Positions 12,701 through 25,080 of a DNA stretch of 64,000 nucleotides are shown here, in pieces. Within the stretch, counting starts at the first letter, position 1. Each line of letters starts with the position of its first letter. Made by a program: the position numbers and the translations under genes. The DNA comes from Drechmeria coniospora (taxonomy: Eukaryota; Ascomycota; Sordariomycetes; Hypocreales; Ophiocordycipitaceae). Under the pieces are notes generated by a model that worked only from the letters and a program-made list of their open reading frames with translations, was not told the origin of the DNA and searched no databases. The DNA lies in assembly GCF_001625195.1 (NCBI RefSeq), contig NC_054389.1, forward strand, positions 2,698,147 through 2,762,146, written 5' to 3'.

Positions 12701-14550
12701 AGAACGTTGGGAAGGAGGCGGGATCTGGTGCAACCAACAACCAAAGAAAGTCTACAATGAACTTGCGAACAGTCGCCATACTTCCAGTCAGTGCTGGTGT
12801 TCCGGCGGTCGAATTTGGGAATCGCCTTATGAATGCGCTGGCCCAGGTTGGACCTCCGAATAGTGCCACATCCCTGAACCAGGCTGCCATTCTGAATCAC
12901 TTGGGTAAGCACGCTTTCAACAAGATGGGTAAGTTGAGGCTGTCGCAGTACCTGGCAGACTTGGAGGAAAAGTACGGGCTGGTTGTGTACGTCGCAGGTA
13001 AGCTGATTTTCTGTTTCGGCCCTCGTCCACCATTTCCAAGTTTTGCATGATGAATACTTCAAACCGGAGGCATTGCCGCTGATGGTTTATCTTAACTCTA
13101 ATTTTTTCCTGACAACAACACCCGCTCACCACCTTCGTCGCGTCCGATGAGGACTGGTCAGCTGCTGACGCGTTTCTTTCTACCAGATACTAGTGTGAAC
13201 TCACCATGGACGCAAACCTGCATCACCCAGGCCGACAGCATTTTGCTGGTCGGCTTGGCGGAGGGATCACCGGCCATTGGCGAGTATGAGCGGTTCATGC
13301 TCGGAATGAAATCAACTGCCCGCAAGATGCTAGTTCTTCTCCACGCGGAGAGATTTTCACGGCCTGGGTTGGCAAGGTCCTGGCTGCGCAATCGCATGTG
13401 GATCAACGGCGGCCACTATCACATTCAGATGGCGTTCAACAGCACCGCGATGCCCGCCCATACGCCTTCAAAGAAGTTAGGGCAGGCGCTCAAGGAACGA
13501 GTCCAGATTCTTCAGGCCGAGATTCAGAAATACACATCGAGGAAGCTCCACCACACACCGTACTACTCTCCAAACACTCCTTACAAAAGCGATTTCCACC
13601 GACTGGCACGCCGTTTGTGTGGCAAGTCGACTGGTCTGGTGCTTGGAGGGGGTGGAGCAAGAGGCATGAGCCAGATTGGTATCATCCGAGCCATGGAAGA
13701 AGCGGGCATTCCCATCGACCTCATTGGAGGCACGTCGATTGGTGCCTTTGTTGGTGCTCTGTACGCTCGACACGCTGACGTCGTTCCCATGTTTGGTTTC
13801 GCAAAGAAGTTTGCAGGCCGCATGGCAAGCCTGTGGCGATTTGCCTTGGACCTCACGTACCCGTCTGCCTCGTACACAACAGGCCACGAGTTCAACCGCG
13901 GCATCTTCAAAGCATTTGGGAACACGCAAATAGAAGATTTCTGGTTGGAGTTCTACTGTAACACGACAAACATCAGCAAGAGCCGTGCCGAGTTCCACAC
14001 GAGCGGCTATGCGTGGAGGTATATTCGAGCGTCGATGTCGCTGGCCGGCCTGCTACCCCCTCTGTGCGACGAGGGTAGCATGCTTCTGGATGGTGGATAC
14101 GTGGACAATCTGACCGTCTCGCACATGAAGGGCCTCGGAGTTGAGACAATATTTGCTGTTGATGTCGGTGCATTGGACGACGACACACCACAGTCGTACG
14201 GCGACTCTCTATCGGGCATGTGGGCCTTCTTCAACAGGTGGAACCCTTTTTCGTCGCACCCCAACCCACCGACGCTGGCCGAAATCCAGGGTCGGCTCGC
14301 GTACGTGTCGAGCGTGGACGCTCTGGAGCGGGCAAAAGCTATGACCGGCTGCTTTTACATGCGACCCCCGATTGACCAGTACGGGACGCTGGATTTCCAC
14401 AAGTTTGACGAGCTGTACCAAATGGGATATCAGTATGGGCAAGAGTTTATACAGAAGCTTCGGGAACAGGGTGGGTTGCCTCAGGCGGAGGAGCCGGGAG
14501 CCAAGGGGGCCATGCTCCGCACCAAGGCGCCCAGACGAGCGAGCATTTGA
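9785..14550 (+). CDS. NTE1: Lysophospholipase NTE1 (patatin-like, neuropathy target esterase)
   Basis: Exons 9785..10080, 10134..12997 and 13187..14550 give 1507 residues, the usual fungal NTE1 length. The enzyme sits in the ER membrane and deacylates phosphatidylcholine to glycerophosphocholine. In order: membrane segments (about 39-77 and 100-117), three cyclic-nucleotide-binding-like domains (starting about 166, 691 and 842), then the patatin domain. Catalytic features are the oxyanion-hole motif GGGGARG, the nucleophile in GGTSIG (about S1237) and the aspartate in DGGYVDN (about D1355), so the dyad is intact. Long Ser-rich disordered stretches separate the first two regulatory domains, as in relatives. 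The first intron (53 bp) restores NATTLMFIMAG and the second (189 bp) restores [12 protein letters not shown]. Convergent with the decarboxylase gene. Confidence 0.96.
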
Positions 14551-14846
14551 GGATTTAAGGCTGGCATCGACGGTGTGGACGGCAGTCGCGACGCGACTAG
14601 CCGCACATCTGAATGAGTAATGAACGTTACGATGAAGCGTATATACCTGATTTAAGGCCCGGCCAAATTGTGGGTTTCTCCGTTTGCAAGCTGCGATGTA
14701 TTTGCCGGTGTACCGAGAAACCAGGACACGTACAATCAATGGTGGTCGAATTCAAATACATGGCTGTGTTCTCTACTCGCAGGCATTTTGCTTTCGGTCA
14801 TTTAAGAATGCCGACACCAAGCATCTCCGCAAGGGCCCTGTCAGGT
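14551..14846. other. Short convergent gap between NTE1 and the decarboxylase
   Basis: This 296-base gap must hold both 3' UTRs and polyadenylation signals. I see no further element in it. Confidence 0.6.
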
Positions 14847-16734
14847 TTATGATCTCTTGATGAGCTTCTCTGCCCCCTCTACGAGTTCATCACAGAGCTT
14901 CTCTATGTGCTCCTTCTGCACAGCCGCCCCGCCGGTGCATACCCGAATGGCAAACTTGGCGTTGACGACAGTACTCGTAAGGTAGAAGTGACCAGATGCA
15001 TTTATGGTGTCGTATAGAGACTCGGTGCGGCGATTGATTTCTGCCTCGCCATCGCCGCTTACCCGCAGTGTGACCAAGGCGAATTTGGCGGGGGTGAAAA
15101 TGATGAAGAGGTCATTGCGAGCGCGGAGGCTGGCCTCGAGCTTCTCTGCCAGCATGACACCCTTGTCGATGTGGTTCTGCAGGCCGCGAACGCCAAATGC
15201 GCGCAGGACGACCCAGAGCTTGAGGGAGCGGAAACGGCGGCCCAGGGGGATCTGCCAGTCACGGTAGTCGGTTACAAGCTCGTTGTCGGAGAACTGGTTG
15301 CGCAGGTACGGAGGCTTGATACTCAGAGAGGCAATGAGGTCGGCGCGACTGCGTACCCAGACGGCGGAGCAATCAAAGGTGGTAAGCATCCACTTGTGCG
15401 GGTTGACGTTGAAGGAGTGAAACCTGGCCATAGGTTTGGCAATAGACCTGTTTCTGTCGAGGAGGAGGGCCGAGCCGGCATAAGCGGCATCGACATGAAC
15501 CCAGATCTCGTTGGAAGTGCCGTCGCGGGGTGCGAGGACGTTGACGATGGCGGGGAAGTCGTCGACGGCGCAGACGTCAGTGGTGCCGAGCGTGGCGGTG
15601 AGGTAGAAGGGCTCAAGATGTTTGGAGGCGAGTTCGCTGAGGGTGCTTGCCAAGGCGTCGCCCTGCATGGCAAAGCCGTGCTCCTCGTCGACGGGGACAG
15701 TACGGAAGCGGACGCCGAGGATCTGGGCCGCCTTTTTGGTGCTCGAATGTGCTCCAGAGCTACCGAGGGCCACTAAGCGGCTTCGCAGACGCCACATCTC
15801 CTCTTCCCGGTCATGGCCGTCGGGAAGATGAGCCGTCTTGGCGGTCAAAAACTTGTCTCTCGCGGCTGCCATGACCGTGATGATGGCCTCGCTGGCACTG
15901 CCGTGGATGACGCCGCCACCGTGGGTCGGGCCGCCGCTGAGGAAGCATTCGGGCAAGGCGAGGGCCTTTGCCAACCAGTCGAGGACGACGGTCTCGAGCT
16001 CGGTGACGGCTGGGCTGCATACCCAGTTGAAGTGAGCACCGTTGAAAGCATTGGACCACATCTCGGCGATGGCAGCAGGGTAGCTGGTGGAGCAGGGGAA
16101 AAAGGCCATGAAACCGGGAGAGGACCAGTGGGTGATGCCGGGCATTATCTTGGAGCGAATATCATCCTGGATCTTGCTGAAGGGCTCCGGGTCGAGGGGC
16201 GGTTCCGCTGGGAGAAGGGGACGAAGGTATCCGGGTTCGACATGGGAAAGGACGGGTTGGGTGGGAATGGACTCATGATAATCGGCGACTGCGGAGCGGA
16301 TGCTGTTAGCGTTGAATCATGGCGGGATATGAGCACGCTGTTCGAATGCCTAGTCTATGCAGGAGTTTCGGTGATGAAGAACGGGGGGGATGATTGCAGT
16401 GCAAGCCTCAAGCACTTGGCAGGAAGGTGTCAGGCGCACAATAGGTAGCACGGAGTTGTACGACAGACATGGCGGCATCAGTGGAGTACCTGGCACCGAA
16501 CAGACGCAGGTTCCCTTCCCACTTACAGTCAGTCGGTGCGGGAATGACAGCTTGTAGAAAAGGCAGCCTTAGACAGGTAGGGAGGGATGTGAGGTAGGTA
16601 GATGGCAAGAAACAGTATGCGGCCGGCCACCTCGGAGGTTCATCGTCCACAACGCTACGGTAACAGGTATGGGGCAGGAACGCACTCAGATCGATTGCCT
16701 CCTTGGCAGCCTTCCGAAACTCGGCAATATCCAT
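14847..16734 (-). CDS. PLP-dependent aromatic-L-amino-acid decarboxylase (DDC/TDC family)
   Basis: Exons 16734..16686 and 16288..14847, with a 397-bp intron, give 496 residues. The family removes CO2 from aromatic amino acids (Trp, Tyr, Phe or DOPA) to form amines such as tryptamine or tyramine. The N-terminal MDIAEFRKAAKEAIDL joins through the splice to IADYHESIPTQPVLSHVEPG, the normal DDC start. The cofactor lysine lies in NPHKWM (about K315), the aspartate pairing with the PLP ring nitrogen in VDAAYAG (about D283), and the ring-stacking histidine in AHSSTKKAA (about H197). All key residues are present. Substrate preference cannot be read from the sequence. An upstream in-frame ATG at 16752 would add six residues. 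No other secondary-metabolism gene lies nearby. Convergent with NTE1. Confidence 0.9.
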
Positions 16735-18763
16735 CCGAGACTCCCCCAGCATATGTATTCAGTCGTTCGGAGTAGGCTTTCGGAGTGGTTTACCGTCGGT
16801 CGAATCGACATGTACCGTGCTGGCGTAGGTAGAGGTGAAGGTAGTGCAGGCCTAGATGTTGTGGTGTACAGGAGGTAGGGAGGGAAGCAGGGAAGTAGGC
16901 AGGCGGGCCGGCAGGAAGATAAATGCACAGCACAATGGTAAGCCGGTACGCAAGTAGGGGTAGGTGCAAACCGAGCGAAGCCCTCTAACCATCGAAACAG
17001 GTAGGTAGGTAGGTCTGTTGCGTCAAGCTGACCCCGCAACAGGCCGCTTCACCGCGCCCTGATATCGGTTGGGTAATTCGCATCATATCGTATCGCATCG
17101 TATCGGGTGGGTTGACGCCGAGGGGTCATGATAGCTCCGTACATGTGCTACTGTACGAGTTCATACAATATTGACCTTTAAGTTATGTGTTTACGAGCAC
17201 CGGGTATTCATATTAAGATGTGTAGCATGCTGGTGCAGGATGGAGGGGCAGCATACATGCATGTGCAGAACTCTCAATCTCAAGTATGGCTAAGCCAGTA
17301 TAGTAAGCTCCTTCCCCCTGATGGCCCGGCTTATGCGTTTGAGTCATAATTTATCTTCCATTTCTATTCTCGTCCATTGTCTTGCTTTGCTCTTCCCACC
17401 CCGACCAATGGACTTGAGATCTCATCTCCCCCCTTTTCCCACACAACTCGAAGGCGACAGTTCATACTTGTTGACGGCATTGAACTTGAACTCGACCTCC
17501 ATCCTTCGAATGCGACGCGCGCAGGCAGTCACCTACTGCATGAAGCACTAGGGCATGGCGTCCTCAAGCATGCTACGGCAGCATCAAGGGACCAAAGTCG
17601 TCGGTGGTACATGTAGCAAGCTATGTCTTCTCTCACGGGCAGTGTATGGGCCCCAAGGGTGTGGCATTACGCTGCAGCGGCCAGTGAGGGGACGCTTAGG
17701 CGCTGACGATTTCATAACCGAGCGTCCGATCGTTGCTGACGCAGCACAGGCGCTGCTTCTAACCAATATATATAGAATAGAAGTATAGTTGTACTTCATT
17801 TTAATCCAGTAACGGTAAGGAGGAAAGTGTGGCAGGATATGATTGCCGATGAGAATCAGATGCAAGAAAAGAACTGTATCAATTGTACCCGTCCGAGGAA
17901 AATTACAGATGTACAGTACTAGCGAGAAGAAGGAAAAGAGATCCTTTCGCGTTCAGACTTCTTCGTTCGCATTGATCGGCCGAGGGAAAATCCCGAGGGG
18001 CAAGATAAGCTGGAAGATAAGACGGAGCACGTACGATCAGATTGGTTTCCATTCAGCTACACTGCTATGCCCTTATTCTGTATTAAAAAACGCAACCAGT
18101 GACGCCGCATACAACCCCTACTGCTGCGCGTCGATATAAAATCCTGTAGCGCACGCAAACTCTTATCGAAAACTGCAAAATAGATCTTAAATCGGCAACT
18201 GAGTGGCACAGCATGCAGTGCAGGGGGCTAGAAGGGCGTTCAGTTAGCACGACAATATCTTGCAAGTCAGAGGGCCAGCACCTACGATTACTTAGGCATG
18301 GCCATAGACCAGAAGTTTGGTACGTAATCCACACTTCCGCGTTGGAGAGTTTCAAACGGTTCAGTTACATCCCTACCGTGAGAAATAGACATTTCCCCAT
18401 TGGTTCCATTGTTCAAAATACTCTTTGTGTTTAGCATTCCCAAGAGCCGGAAAAGTAGGGTTAGCTGTGTTACGCCTTGATGAAATCCATTGTCAGTTAC
18501 ACGCCTTTTGCTCATACAAGAGCGATCGGTACAAGTACAGCCTCTTAAAGAGTCAGTTGCGATCGGGTGGCCCGATCTGTTGCTTTCGTACGGCCAGTAG
18601 AGGCAAAGACAGGCTTCACGCTTCCCTGAAGGAAAGGCCAATTCGACTAGTGCCAACAGTTTCGTAAGGTCAGCAGCTGCCCCGTACTTCTAAGAACCTT
18701 TGCGATGCTATGGCCAACGGTAGATCGTTCCGCTGGCTGGCAGGCACGCTTGGTGAGTGGCCG
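16735..18763. other. 2-kb gene-free region
   Basis: No convincing gene on either strand. Short simple runs occur: GTAGGTAGGTAGGT near 17000 and TATCGTATCGCATCGTATCGG-like repeats near 17085-17105. The stretch from about 17750 to 18680 is less GC-rich than its surroundings, with no repeat structure I can name. Confidence 0.6.
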
Positions 18764-21068
18764 CTAGTCGACCTTGATGGCGCTGCGTTGTCGATGCCTG
18801 TTAGTCGTCGCGCTCTACAAGGTCTCTCTCTTGAAATATAAACTGTGCGTTAAGCCACTGACCTGTATATCTGTCGCACAAAGGCATAGGCGCTCAGGAA
18901 ACCCACGGTGCCCGTCAGCAAGCCGTATACGCAGCAGGCCATGAGGCTGTAGGTGAAGAACAACAGACCGCTCACGAAACCGCTGATGTGCAGCTTGAAA
19001 GCGTAGTACCATATGCAGTAGCCAAACATCCAGACGGCGCTGCCGCCGCCGACCAGGAATGACTGCCACCACCAGCGGTGGTTTTCCGAGCAGAGTTGCA
19101 TGTATACGGTCACGACCGTGACCTCGGCGATGGTCGTCACCAGGATCGCCGACACGACCGACAGAAATCCGAACACGTAGTAGTAACCGCTTCTGTCCTG
19201 CCAGACGAACTGGAAGACGAACAGGAGCTCGACGAAGATGACGGCGAACGGGACCAGGCCCGCGAGCAGCATCGACTGCAGGGGCTGGAGGTACCACGCC
19301 TGCGGCGGGATCTGCCTCTGAATCGCCGCCGTCCTCGTCGGGTGCTCCCAAGGGCCCACCTTGACGTAGCCGTAGTAAGCACCAGCGAGCACGAGGGGCA
19401 CCTGCACGCAGAGCCAGAGGACGAGGATGGCGATCAAGGTGCCGAAAGGGATCGCCGTGCTCGATGCCTGGGCCCACACAAAGAGGTTGAGGATGAAGAC
19501 GAGGCCGAAGATGAGACCGGGGAATAGAAGGGCGGTGAGTAGCGCGTTTCCTCTGTAGTTCTGGCCGTCGAAGCTCCTAAACACGCGTGCCGAGAAGTAA
19601 CCGGAGAAGAGGCCGGCGAAGATGAAGAGGCCTAGACCAACGCTGACGAAGCCGCCGCGGAAGCTGGGGTTCAACACACCCACGGCGCTCAGAAGCACGA
19701 GTCCTATGGCGACGAACAGAAGCTGCATGCCCGACCCGACGAGGGGTGCCAAAAGGCTGCCCCAGTTGGGTTTGCGGAACACGTCGGCGTGCAGGAGCTT
19801 CCAGCCCGTCACGTCCTCGAGCGCCTCGTCGTCTTCGTCGTCATCTGCATCACCCTCGTTATCGATACCCGAACCAGGGTCGAGGAGGCCCGTCGTCGTA
19901 TCCTTGCCCAGCCGTGACTTCCTCCTCCTCGCCTTGCCCTCCTCTGCCGCTGCCTCCCTGTAGCCCTTGATGTCTGTGCGGACCGTTTTGGCGATGATGA
20001 TCATGACGATGCCCGTAAGCAGGAAGCAGATGATGAGCGAGTTGACAATGGCCAGCCAGTGAATGTGCGAGCCCTCCTCCTGATTCACAAAGTACAAGTC
20101 CCAGCGGTGCGACCACTCGATGGTCTCATCCTCGCGGAAGTAGACCGAGTACGTGTAAGGAATCGTTAGCGAAGCGTCGCCTTCTCCTCCATCCTCGTCC
20201 AGACTGTCATTATTTTGGCCCGCTAGGTCGCTCGACCCTGTCTTGTTGGGTGCCATGGAGAGCTCAAAGCCGCTCGTGATTTTTTGCAGGTCCGTGGGGC
20301 AGCCAGAGTCGTCCCTTTTGTTGTCACGTCCTACGCTCTTGGGGTAGACCTCAAATCCAACAATGAGCCTCTCGCCTCTGTCGCCGGCTCGACCGGCCGC
20401 CTTGCGGTAGCGAATCACAATGGTGTGATGGTTGTATAGAAAGTAACGCAACTTGCCGGTGCTTGGCGAGACGTCGACGTGGCCAAGCTTGAAGCCGGCG
20501 GCATAATACTTTTGGGTCTTGTCGCTCGTTACGAAGCTTGTCGCACCTGGGAGGTTGTCGACGATCCATTCGGCCACGAAGCCGTTTTGGATCACCTCTT
20601 TCGCTCGCCGTACATCACGGGGCGAAACGTCCTTGTTGCAGAGGAACTTGCACGGTTTGTCGGTGCCCATGACAAGGTCGATGTCGGAGGCGACGATCCG
20701 GTCGCCTCTCAGGACCTCGCCGAGGTTCAATGGGATGCTCTGCCCGCTTAGAAGGCCGCCTCTGGTCTTGTGCTTGCCCGTCGGTGGGCAGACGAAAGGG
20801 AGGTCGTAATAGGCATACTGCAGTTGAGTGTTGTCGGAGTAGACTTTGTTGACGAGAAGAGGCACCTGGTCACCCTCCTTGTGGCTCGTAACGGACCAGC
20901 CTATAGCAGCAATGTCAGCAACGTGAGCCCTTGGCGAGATGGGGAAGGGCGGGTGCTCAGGTCGTCCAAGCTGGACCACACCGTACCAGGTATGTAGAAG
21001 GCGTTGGCGGGAGCGAGGACCAAGACGGAGAGCAAAGCGCCCAGTCCAGCTTTCAACACCGGCGTCAT
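18764..21068 (-). CDS. EMP70: TM9 superfamily (EMP70) endomembrane protein
   Basis: Three exons (21068..20987, 20900..18863, 18782..18764) give 712 residues. TM9 proteins are nine-pass Golgi/endosome proteins linked to membrane sorting, adhesion and copper homeostasis. Exon 1 carries the signal peptide (about 1-23, ending APANAFYIPG). A large lumenal domain with the typical CNKDVSP-like stretch follows, then an acidic cytosolic patch and the multi-pass membrane region. The continuous frame would end RQIYRSVA, but splicing out 18783..18862 adds a 19-base last exon that ends the protein SAIKVD, matching the KXD-type Golgi retention signal of the family (IYSAIKID in relatives). That match is why I extend the gene to 18764. 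The first codon is the only ATG in frame before the signal peptide. Confidence 0.92.
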
Positions 21069-23052
21069 GGCACCCAGCTTCCTCAACTATGAAGCAACGT
21101 CGGATATTCGGGAGGCAAGGGTAAAGATGCGCACAATACGAGGCTGTCGACTGCGTGGCATAAAGGGAACGTCGGATCGGCGCTCGCTGTCGTGGAACTG
21201 GCCGGCCCTCGGATGTCACACCGCTGACTGCCGGTACGGTTTCGAGACGCGTCAAGATAGGAAATCGGAATGGCAGGCTCAGGGCGAGATGGAGAAATCA
21301 AACGAGTGTAATCGGCACTGAGCGCCGGAGCGAGAGCAATCAGAATCGTGGAATGTCGTTGCGCACGCGACCTGCTCGGTTGGGAAGCAGCGCCCGAATG
21401 TCGCAATAGACGTCGATAACGAGCCGGTGCAACCTTGAAGGCACCGTGAGTTTGAGGGTGATTAAGGGTGTGCGTGCGAGTGTTCTCCGTGCAGACCTTC
21501 GACTGCTGGCCGTTGGTGAGAGGGTAGGAGAGTAGCTTGGTAGGTTGATTGATGACGGGTGGATGCTTCAACGCAAGGACGAGCGGCCAAACGAGATCGG
21601 CAACCGAGAGTGGGGGGGTGGGGAGGTCAAGGAGGCAAGGAACACAACCAATGATGAATGGTGGGTAACTGTTTGCAACACGTGGTACTAGCTTCTTTAG
21701 TATTAGTTTGCATTCTGTCTGTGCAGTTCCTCTGTATAATAGTACTTGTACTCCGTACAACTGTGTGTTCGTACAGGATATTGCGGCATACCATAAAATA
21801 TACTTTGTACTCCTTATAACATTTACTTCACCATATCTCACATTCATTACTATCTAATCTATACTTGTATACCCATGATGCTGCAGTATTGGGTACCTAA
21901 CAAGCAAGCCAGAGAAATGTGTGTTACTCGTGCTGGAAAAGATGCTGAGATGGTCATGTGACATTGTATGAGCGAGTGTGCTTGCAGTTCAGCGGTTGCA
22001 AGGTACATACAACAGAACCGAATAGGTAGGTACAAAATAGTAATATAAGTAATAGCATGCATTCGAAGAAGAGTTCGTAGATATTAATGAATTGAATGTA
22101 CCAACCCCCAACGGATCGACCACCACCAACCAACCTTCAACCCACTTACTATGAATAGGACTCGTACACTGCAGTATCAACTGCAACCTGCCGCTAACAG
22201 CAAACATCAATGAATGGCCGAGGACACATCTAATCAGATATACGAAGCAGCCGCCGCCGATATTGATGATACGGCATATGGCTCATGGTGACCTCCTACG
22301 CCTTTTACGACCATTTCAGCCGAGCCGTCCTTCAGATTTTCGCCCACGCCCAATACACAATTTTAAAGCCATGCATGCGGTAGGCTGCAGCACAACATCC
22401 TCTGCCGCGCCATGTCCCGGCAACCATGAAGCCAGCGAAGCAGAGCGGCAATGTGGAAGTATACACTACCGTGAGGAGAAGGCCCTAGGGAAATCTCGAA
22501 ACAACTGTCGATACTGAATACGAGTTGCCAAGTACTTGTACACAAATGGTTGAACGTATGGTACGTCTGCAATCTGCAGCACGGAATTCGAAAAGTTACC
22601 CTGCCGTCAGAGAATTATTCTAGAAACAAATCCGGCGTCCAAAGTACTCTGGAATGAGTGGGTCGAGTATATTAACATTATGTTCAGAGCCCTGCTCTAC
22701 TGGGTTTTGTCGTCCGAAACCGACGCTCATATGGCACAAACACAAAAACCCTCCTTTACCCGAACTGGGCGTGATTCCCGCAAAACAATATACCAAACCG
22801 GCCGCTTTTTTTTAACACCTATACTCCATTTTACCAGTTTCACAGATTAGCTTGCTGGGACTCAAGCAGGACCAAAAGCAGAACGCAAAACAAGCCAGAA
22901 GCAACGGGTTTGTGCCGCCAGAGGGCATGACGGCGGATGCCGACAATCATGCCCAAACAGCTACGCCAAGAATCGCCTGCCTGTTCAACATGTTGATGCT
23001 AAACGCAGCTCATGACTGCGGCACGCAAGTGAACAAAAGGAGGCAATCCGGA
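21069..23052. other. 2-kb gene-free region upstream of EMP70 and downstream of the arrestin-like gene
   Basis: Contains the EMP70 promoter (about 21069-21700) and, from about 21680 to 22120, a less GC-rich segment with scattered GTAC words (one ACTCCGTAC near 21751). Around 22500-22860 the sequence is AT-rich with a short T run near 22805. An open frame at 21083-21847 on the minus strand has no domain content and covers the EMP70 upstream region, so I do not call it. Confidence 0.6.
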
Positions 23053-24522
23053 TCATGAGGCACCAATGGAGCGCCGGCCGAGGCTGTCGTACCCCGGCAG
23101 GAGGCCGTTGTTCTGGACCGTGTCCGGAATCCGGAAGACACGAGGCTGGTGGTACTGGGCAGCATCCTCCTCAACCTCGACCTCGGCCATGGCGCTGTCG
23201 AAGCTCGGCAGGCCGTCGTCGAACGAAGACGGAAAGACGGTTTCGACGCCAATTTGCAGCGGAATCGCCAGCGATATGGTTGTATTGGTCGGTCCAACAG
23301 AAAGGTTCAAGTGCAGCGTGTAGGTCCTCGAAATAAGGCATGAGTGGAAGGTGGGGAGGAAGAGCTTTAGGTTCGTCAGGGGAATGCTGAATGGAACCTC
23401 GAGAATCGCCGAGTGTCGGATCGTGCACTTCTTGGCCCACTTGCGCTTTCGGTCACGGCCCCTGGCATAGTTGTTCTCGGACGCATCCTCGTCGACTCCC
23501 AGGCTCGAATAGCCTGAATCTCTACGGGTCGATATGCTTCGCTCTTGCCACGTCACCTGATCCGGGGACAGGTTGAAGAGCGAATGTGTGGTGGCGTAAC
23601 TTAGGGACGGGTTCGCCGTGTAGGCAGATCGACTGCCCAGATTCGGAAGGAGATCAGTCGGGGCGGCACCGAAGAAGGTGGCCGTCATGATCTTGCCCGA
23701 CATTGAGTTGATCTTTGGGGGGGGCGTTCCGGACGAACTTGGGGCGAAATCAAGGCTGACGCGGGCGATGGAGGTGGAGGCGTTTTGCCCATCGCCGGAG
23801 AGCATGACCGCGCCAGGCTGGGAGGCCGTGGCCGTCAGCTTGCCCGTCTTGGCTGTGAAGAGGTTTTTCCGCATCGTCTTGGACTTGGACAAGTTGTATC
23901 TCTCGTCCCGAGCGGTGATGTCGAGAGGCGGATCCTCGGGAGCGGCGGGTAAAACCTTGACCATGTGGTAGCCTTCCATGATCTTGCCCGTCTCACGACA
24001 GGCCCTCGCCTTGACGGAATACTCGATCTGCGCCATCTCTGGCGCCTGATCATCGGCCTCCCAGAAGCCAACGGTGGGAGGCACCCGAAGGTGCTGCTCT
24101 CGCACGCCGGGAGTGCTGCAGTGGTGAGTGCAGGCGCCCAGGGTGAGCTGGTGGGGGACGACGAAGTGGAACGGGATGACGTATGAAGTTCCGGCTTCGA
24201 AAACTTTCGATTCGGGGAGGGTGCCACGTGGGATGGGCATGCGGAGCTTCATGAAGGGGCGGAAGGAATGGGAAGGATACTGCTGTACGAAGTCGAGTCG
24301 GGTGGCGGCGATGCCGGTAAAGATGATTTCGAACCGGTCGAAGGGTGTGTCTCGTTGGGTATGGATGACGGCCTGGCCGGAGATGGTCGACCCGGAAGTG
24401 TAGACCTTGGATGTAAAGTGACCGTCGATCCTGACGTCGATGGCCGGCTTCAGCTGGACGGACGAGTTGGACCGAGCGCCGGCTCGATGGGTGCCGGGAT
24501 CGGTAGCGTGATGTGAGGGCAT
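23053..24522 (-). CDS. Arrestin-fold protein of unknown cargo
   Basis: Single exon, 489 residues. The first part (about residues 25-180) reads as an arrestin N-terminal domain: VRIDGHFTSKVYTSGSTISGQAVIHTQRDTPFDRFEIIFTGI is the strand pattern of alpha-arrestins, and a second beta-rich half follows about 190-460. Alpha-arrestins usually act as adaptors that lead the Rsp5 ubiquitin ligase to plasma-membrane transporters. I do not see a PPxY motif for Rsp5 binding, so adaptor use is uncertain. The C-terminus is a short disordered tail ending LGRRSIGAS. The start is chosen at MPSHHATD; the open frame extends 36 codons further upstream, but that extension has a low-complexity, UTR-like character. 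No named family member could be assigned. Confidence 0.8.
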   Translation of the reverse strand: MPSHHATDPGTHRAGARSNSSVQLKPAIDVRIDGHFTSKVYTSGSTISGQAVIHTQRDTPFDRFEIIFTGIAATRLDFVQQYPSHSFRPFMKLRMPIPRGTLPESKVFEAGTSYVIPFHFVVPHQLTLGACTHHCSTPGVREQHLRVPPTVGFWEADDQAPEMAQIEYSVKARACRETGKIMEGYHMVKVLPAAPEDPPLDITARDERYNLSKSKTMRKNLFTAKTGKLTATASQPGAVMLSGDGQNASTSIARVSLDFAPSSSGTPPPKINSMSGKIMTATFFGAAPTDLLPNLGSRSAYTANPSLSYATTHSLFNLSPDQVTWQERSISTRRDSGYSSLGVDEDASENNYARGRDRKRKWAKKCTIRHSAILEVPFSIPLTNLKLFLPTFHSCLISRTYTLHLNLSVGPTNTTISLAIPLQIGVETVFPSSFDDGLPSFDSAMAEVEVEEDAAQYHQPRVFRIPDTVQNNGLLPGYDSLGRRSIGAS

Positions 24523-25080
24523 GTTTCTGAAGTTGGTGGTATATATTGAATAGATGCTTCCGAGAAGGTACGTTATGCAGTGCTTGCGCAGCCCGCAACC
24601 GAGCGGCTGCACTGCAGGGGAGGAGAGCACTGGATGGGCTTACTTCCACCTCGGAAACGAAGGTAGTATCTTGACGGCTGACGGCCGAGGCAGGGGAACG
24701 AGTGAAGGGGGGGTTGTTGGGCCGCTTGGTGAAGAATTACGTTCTCTGCGATGCTGGCCAAGGCTGTTCACGAATCGATGTGTGAGCAAGAAGCGAGGCG
24801 AACCGGGCAGGGAGGAGAGAGAACGATGTAGCTCGCTGCTCGTCGTATCCGTGGTCGTGGTTTGGTTGTGGCCGCAACCCTTGGGTCGTGGTCGTGGCAG
24901 TGGTGAAGTGGTCGCAGTCGTGGCCGTGGCCGTGGTCGTGGTCGTATTCGCCGTGGTGACTGGCCGTTATCTAGATATACACAAAATTTGTGGTTGGTCG
25001 TTACTCGTCTCACTCGAAACGTCGCACTCGAAAGTTGGCGCTTCGGCGAATGAAATGTAGGGGAGGGCGGGAAGTTGGAC
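24523..25080. promoter_or_regulatory. Upstream region of the arrestin-like gene with GTCGTGG repeats
   Basis: About 320-440 bases upstream of the start, a tract at roughly 24841..24962 is built from imperfect GTCGTGG / GCCGTGG hexamer-like units. On the transcribed strand this reads as CCACGAC repeats. It could be a repeated factor-binding site or plain simple-sequence expansion. Confidence 0.45.

Noticed and set aside
21083..21847. A 254-codon minus-strand open frame upstream of EMP70.
   Set aside because: It has no recognisable domain and covers the promoter and leader of EMP70.
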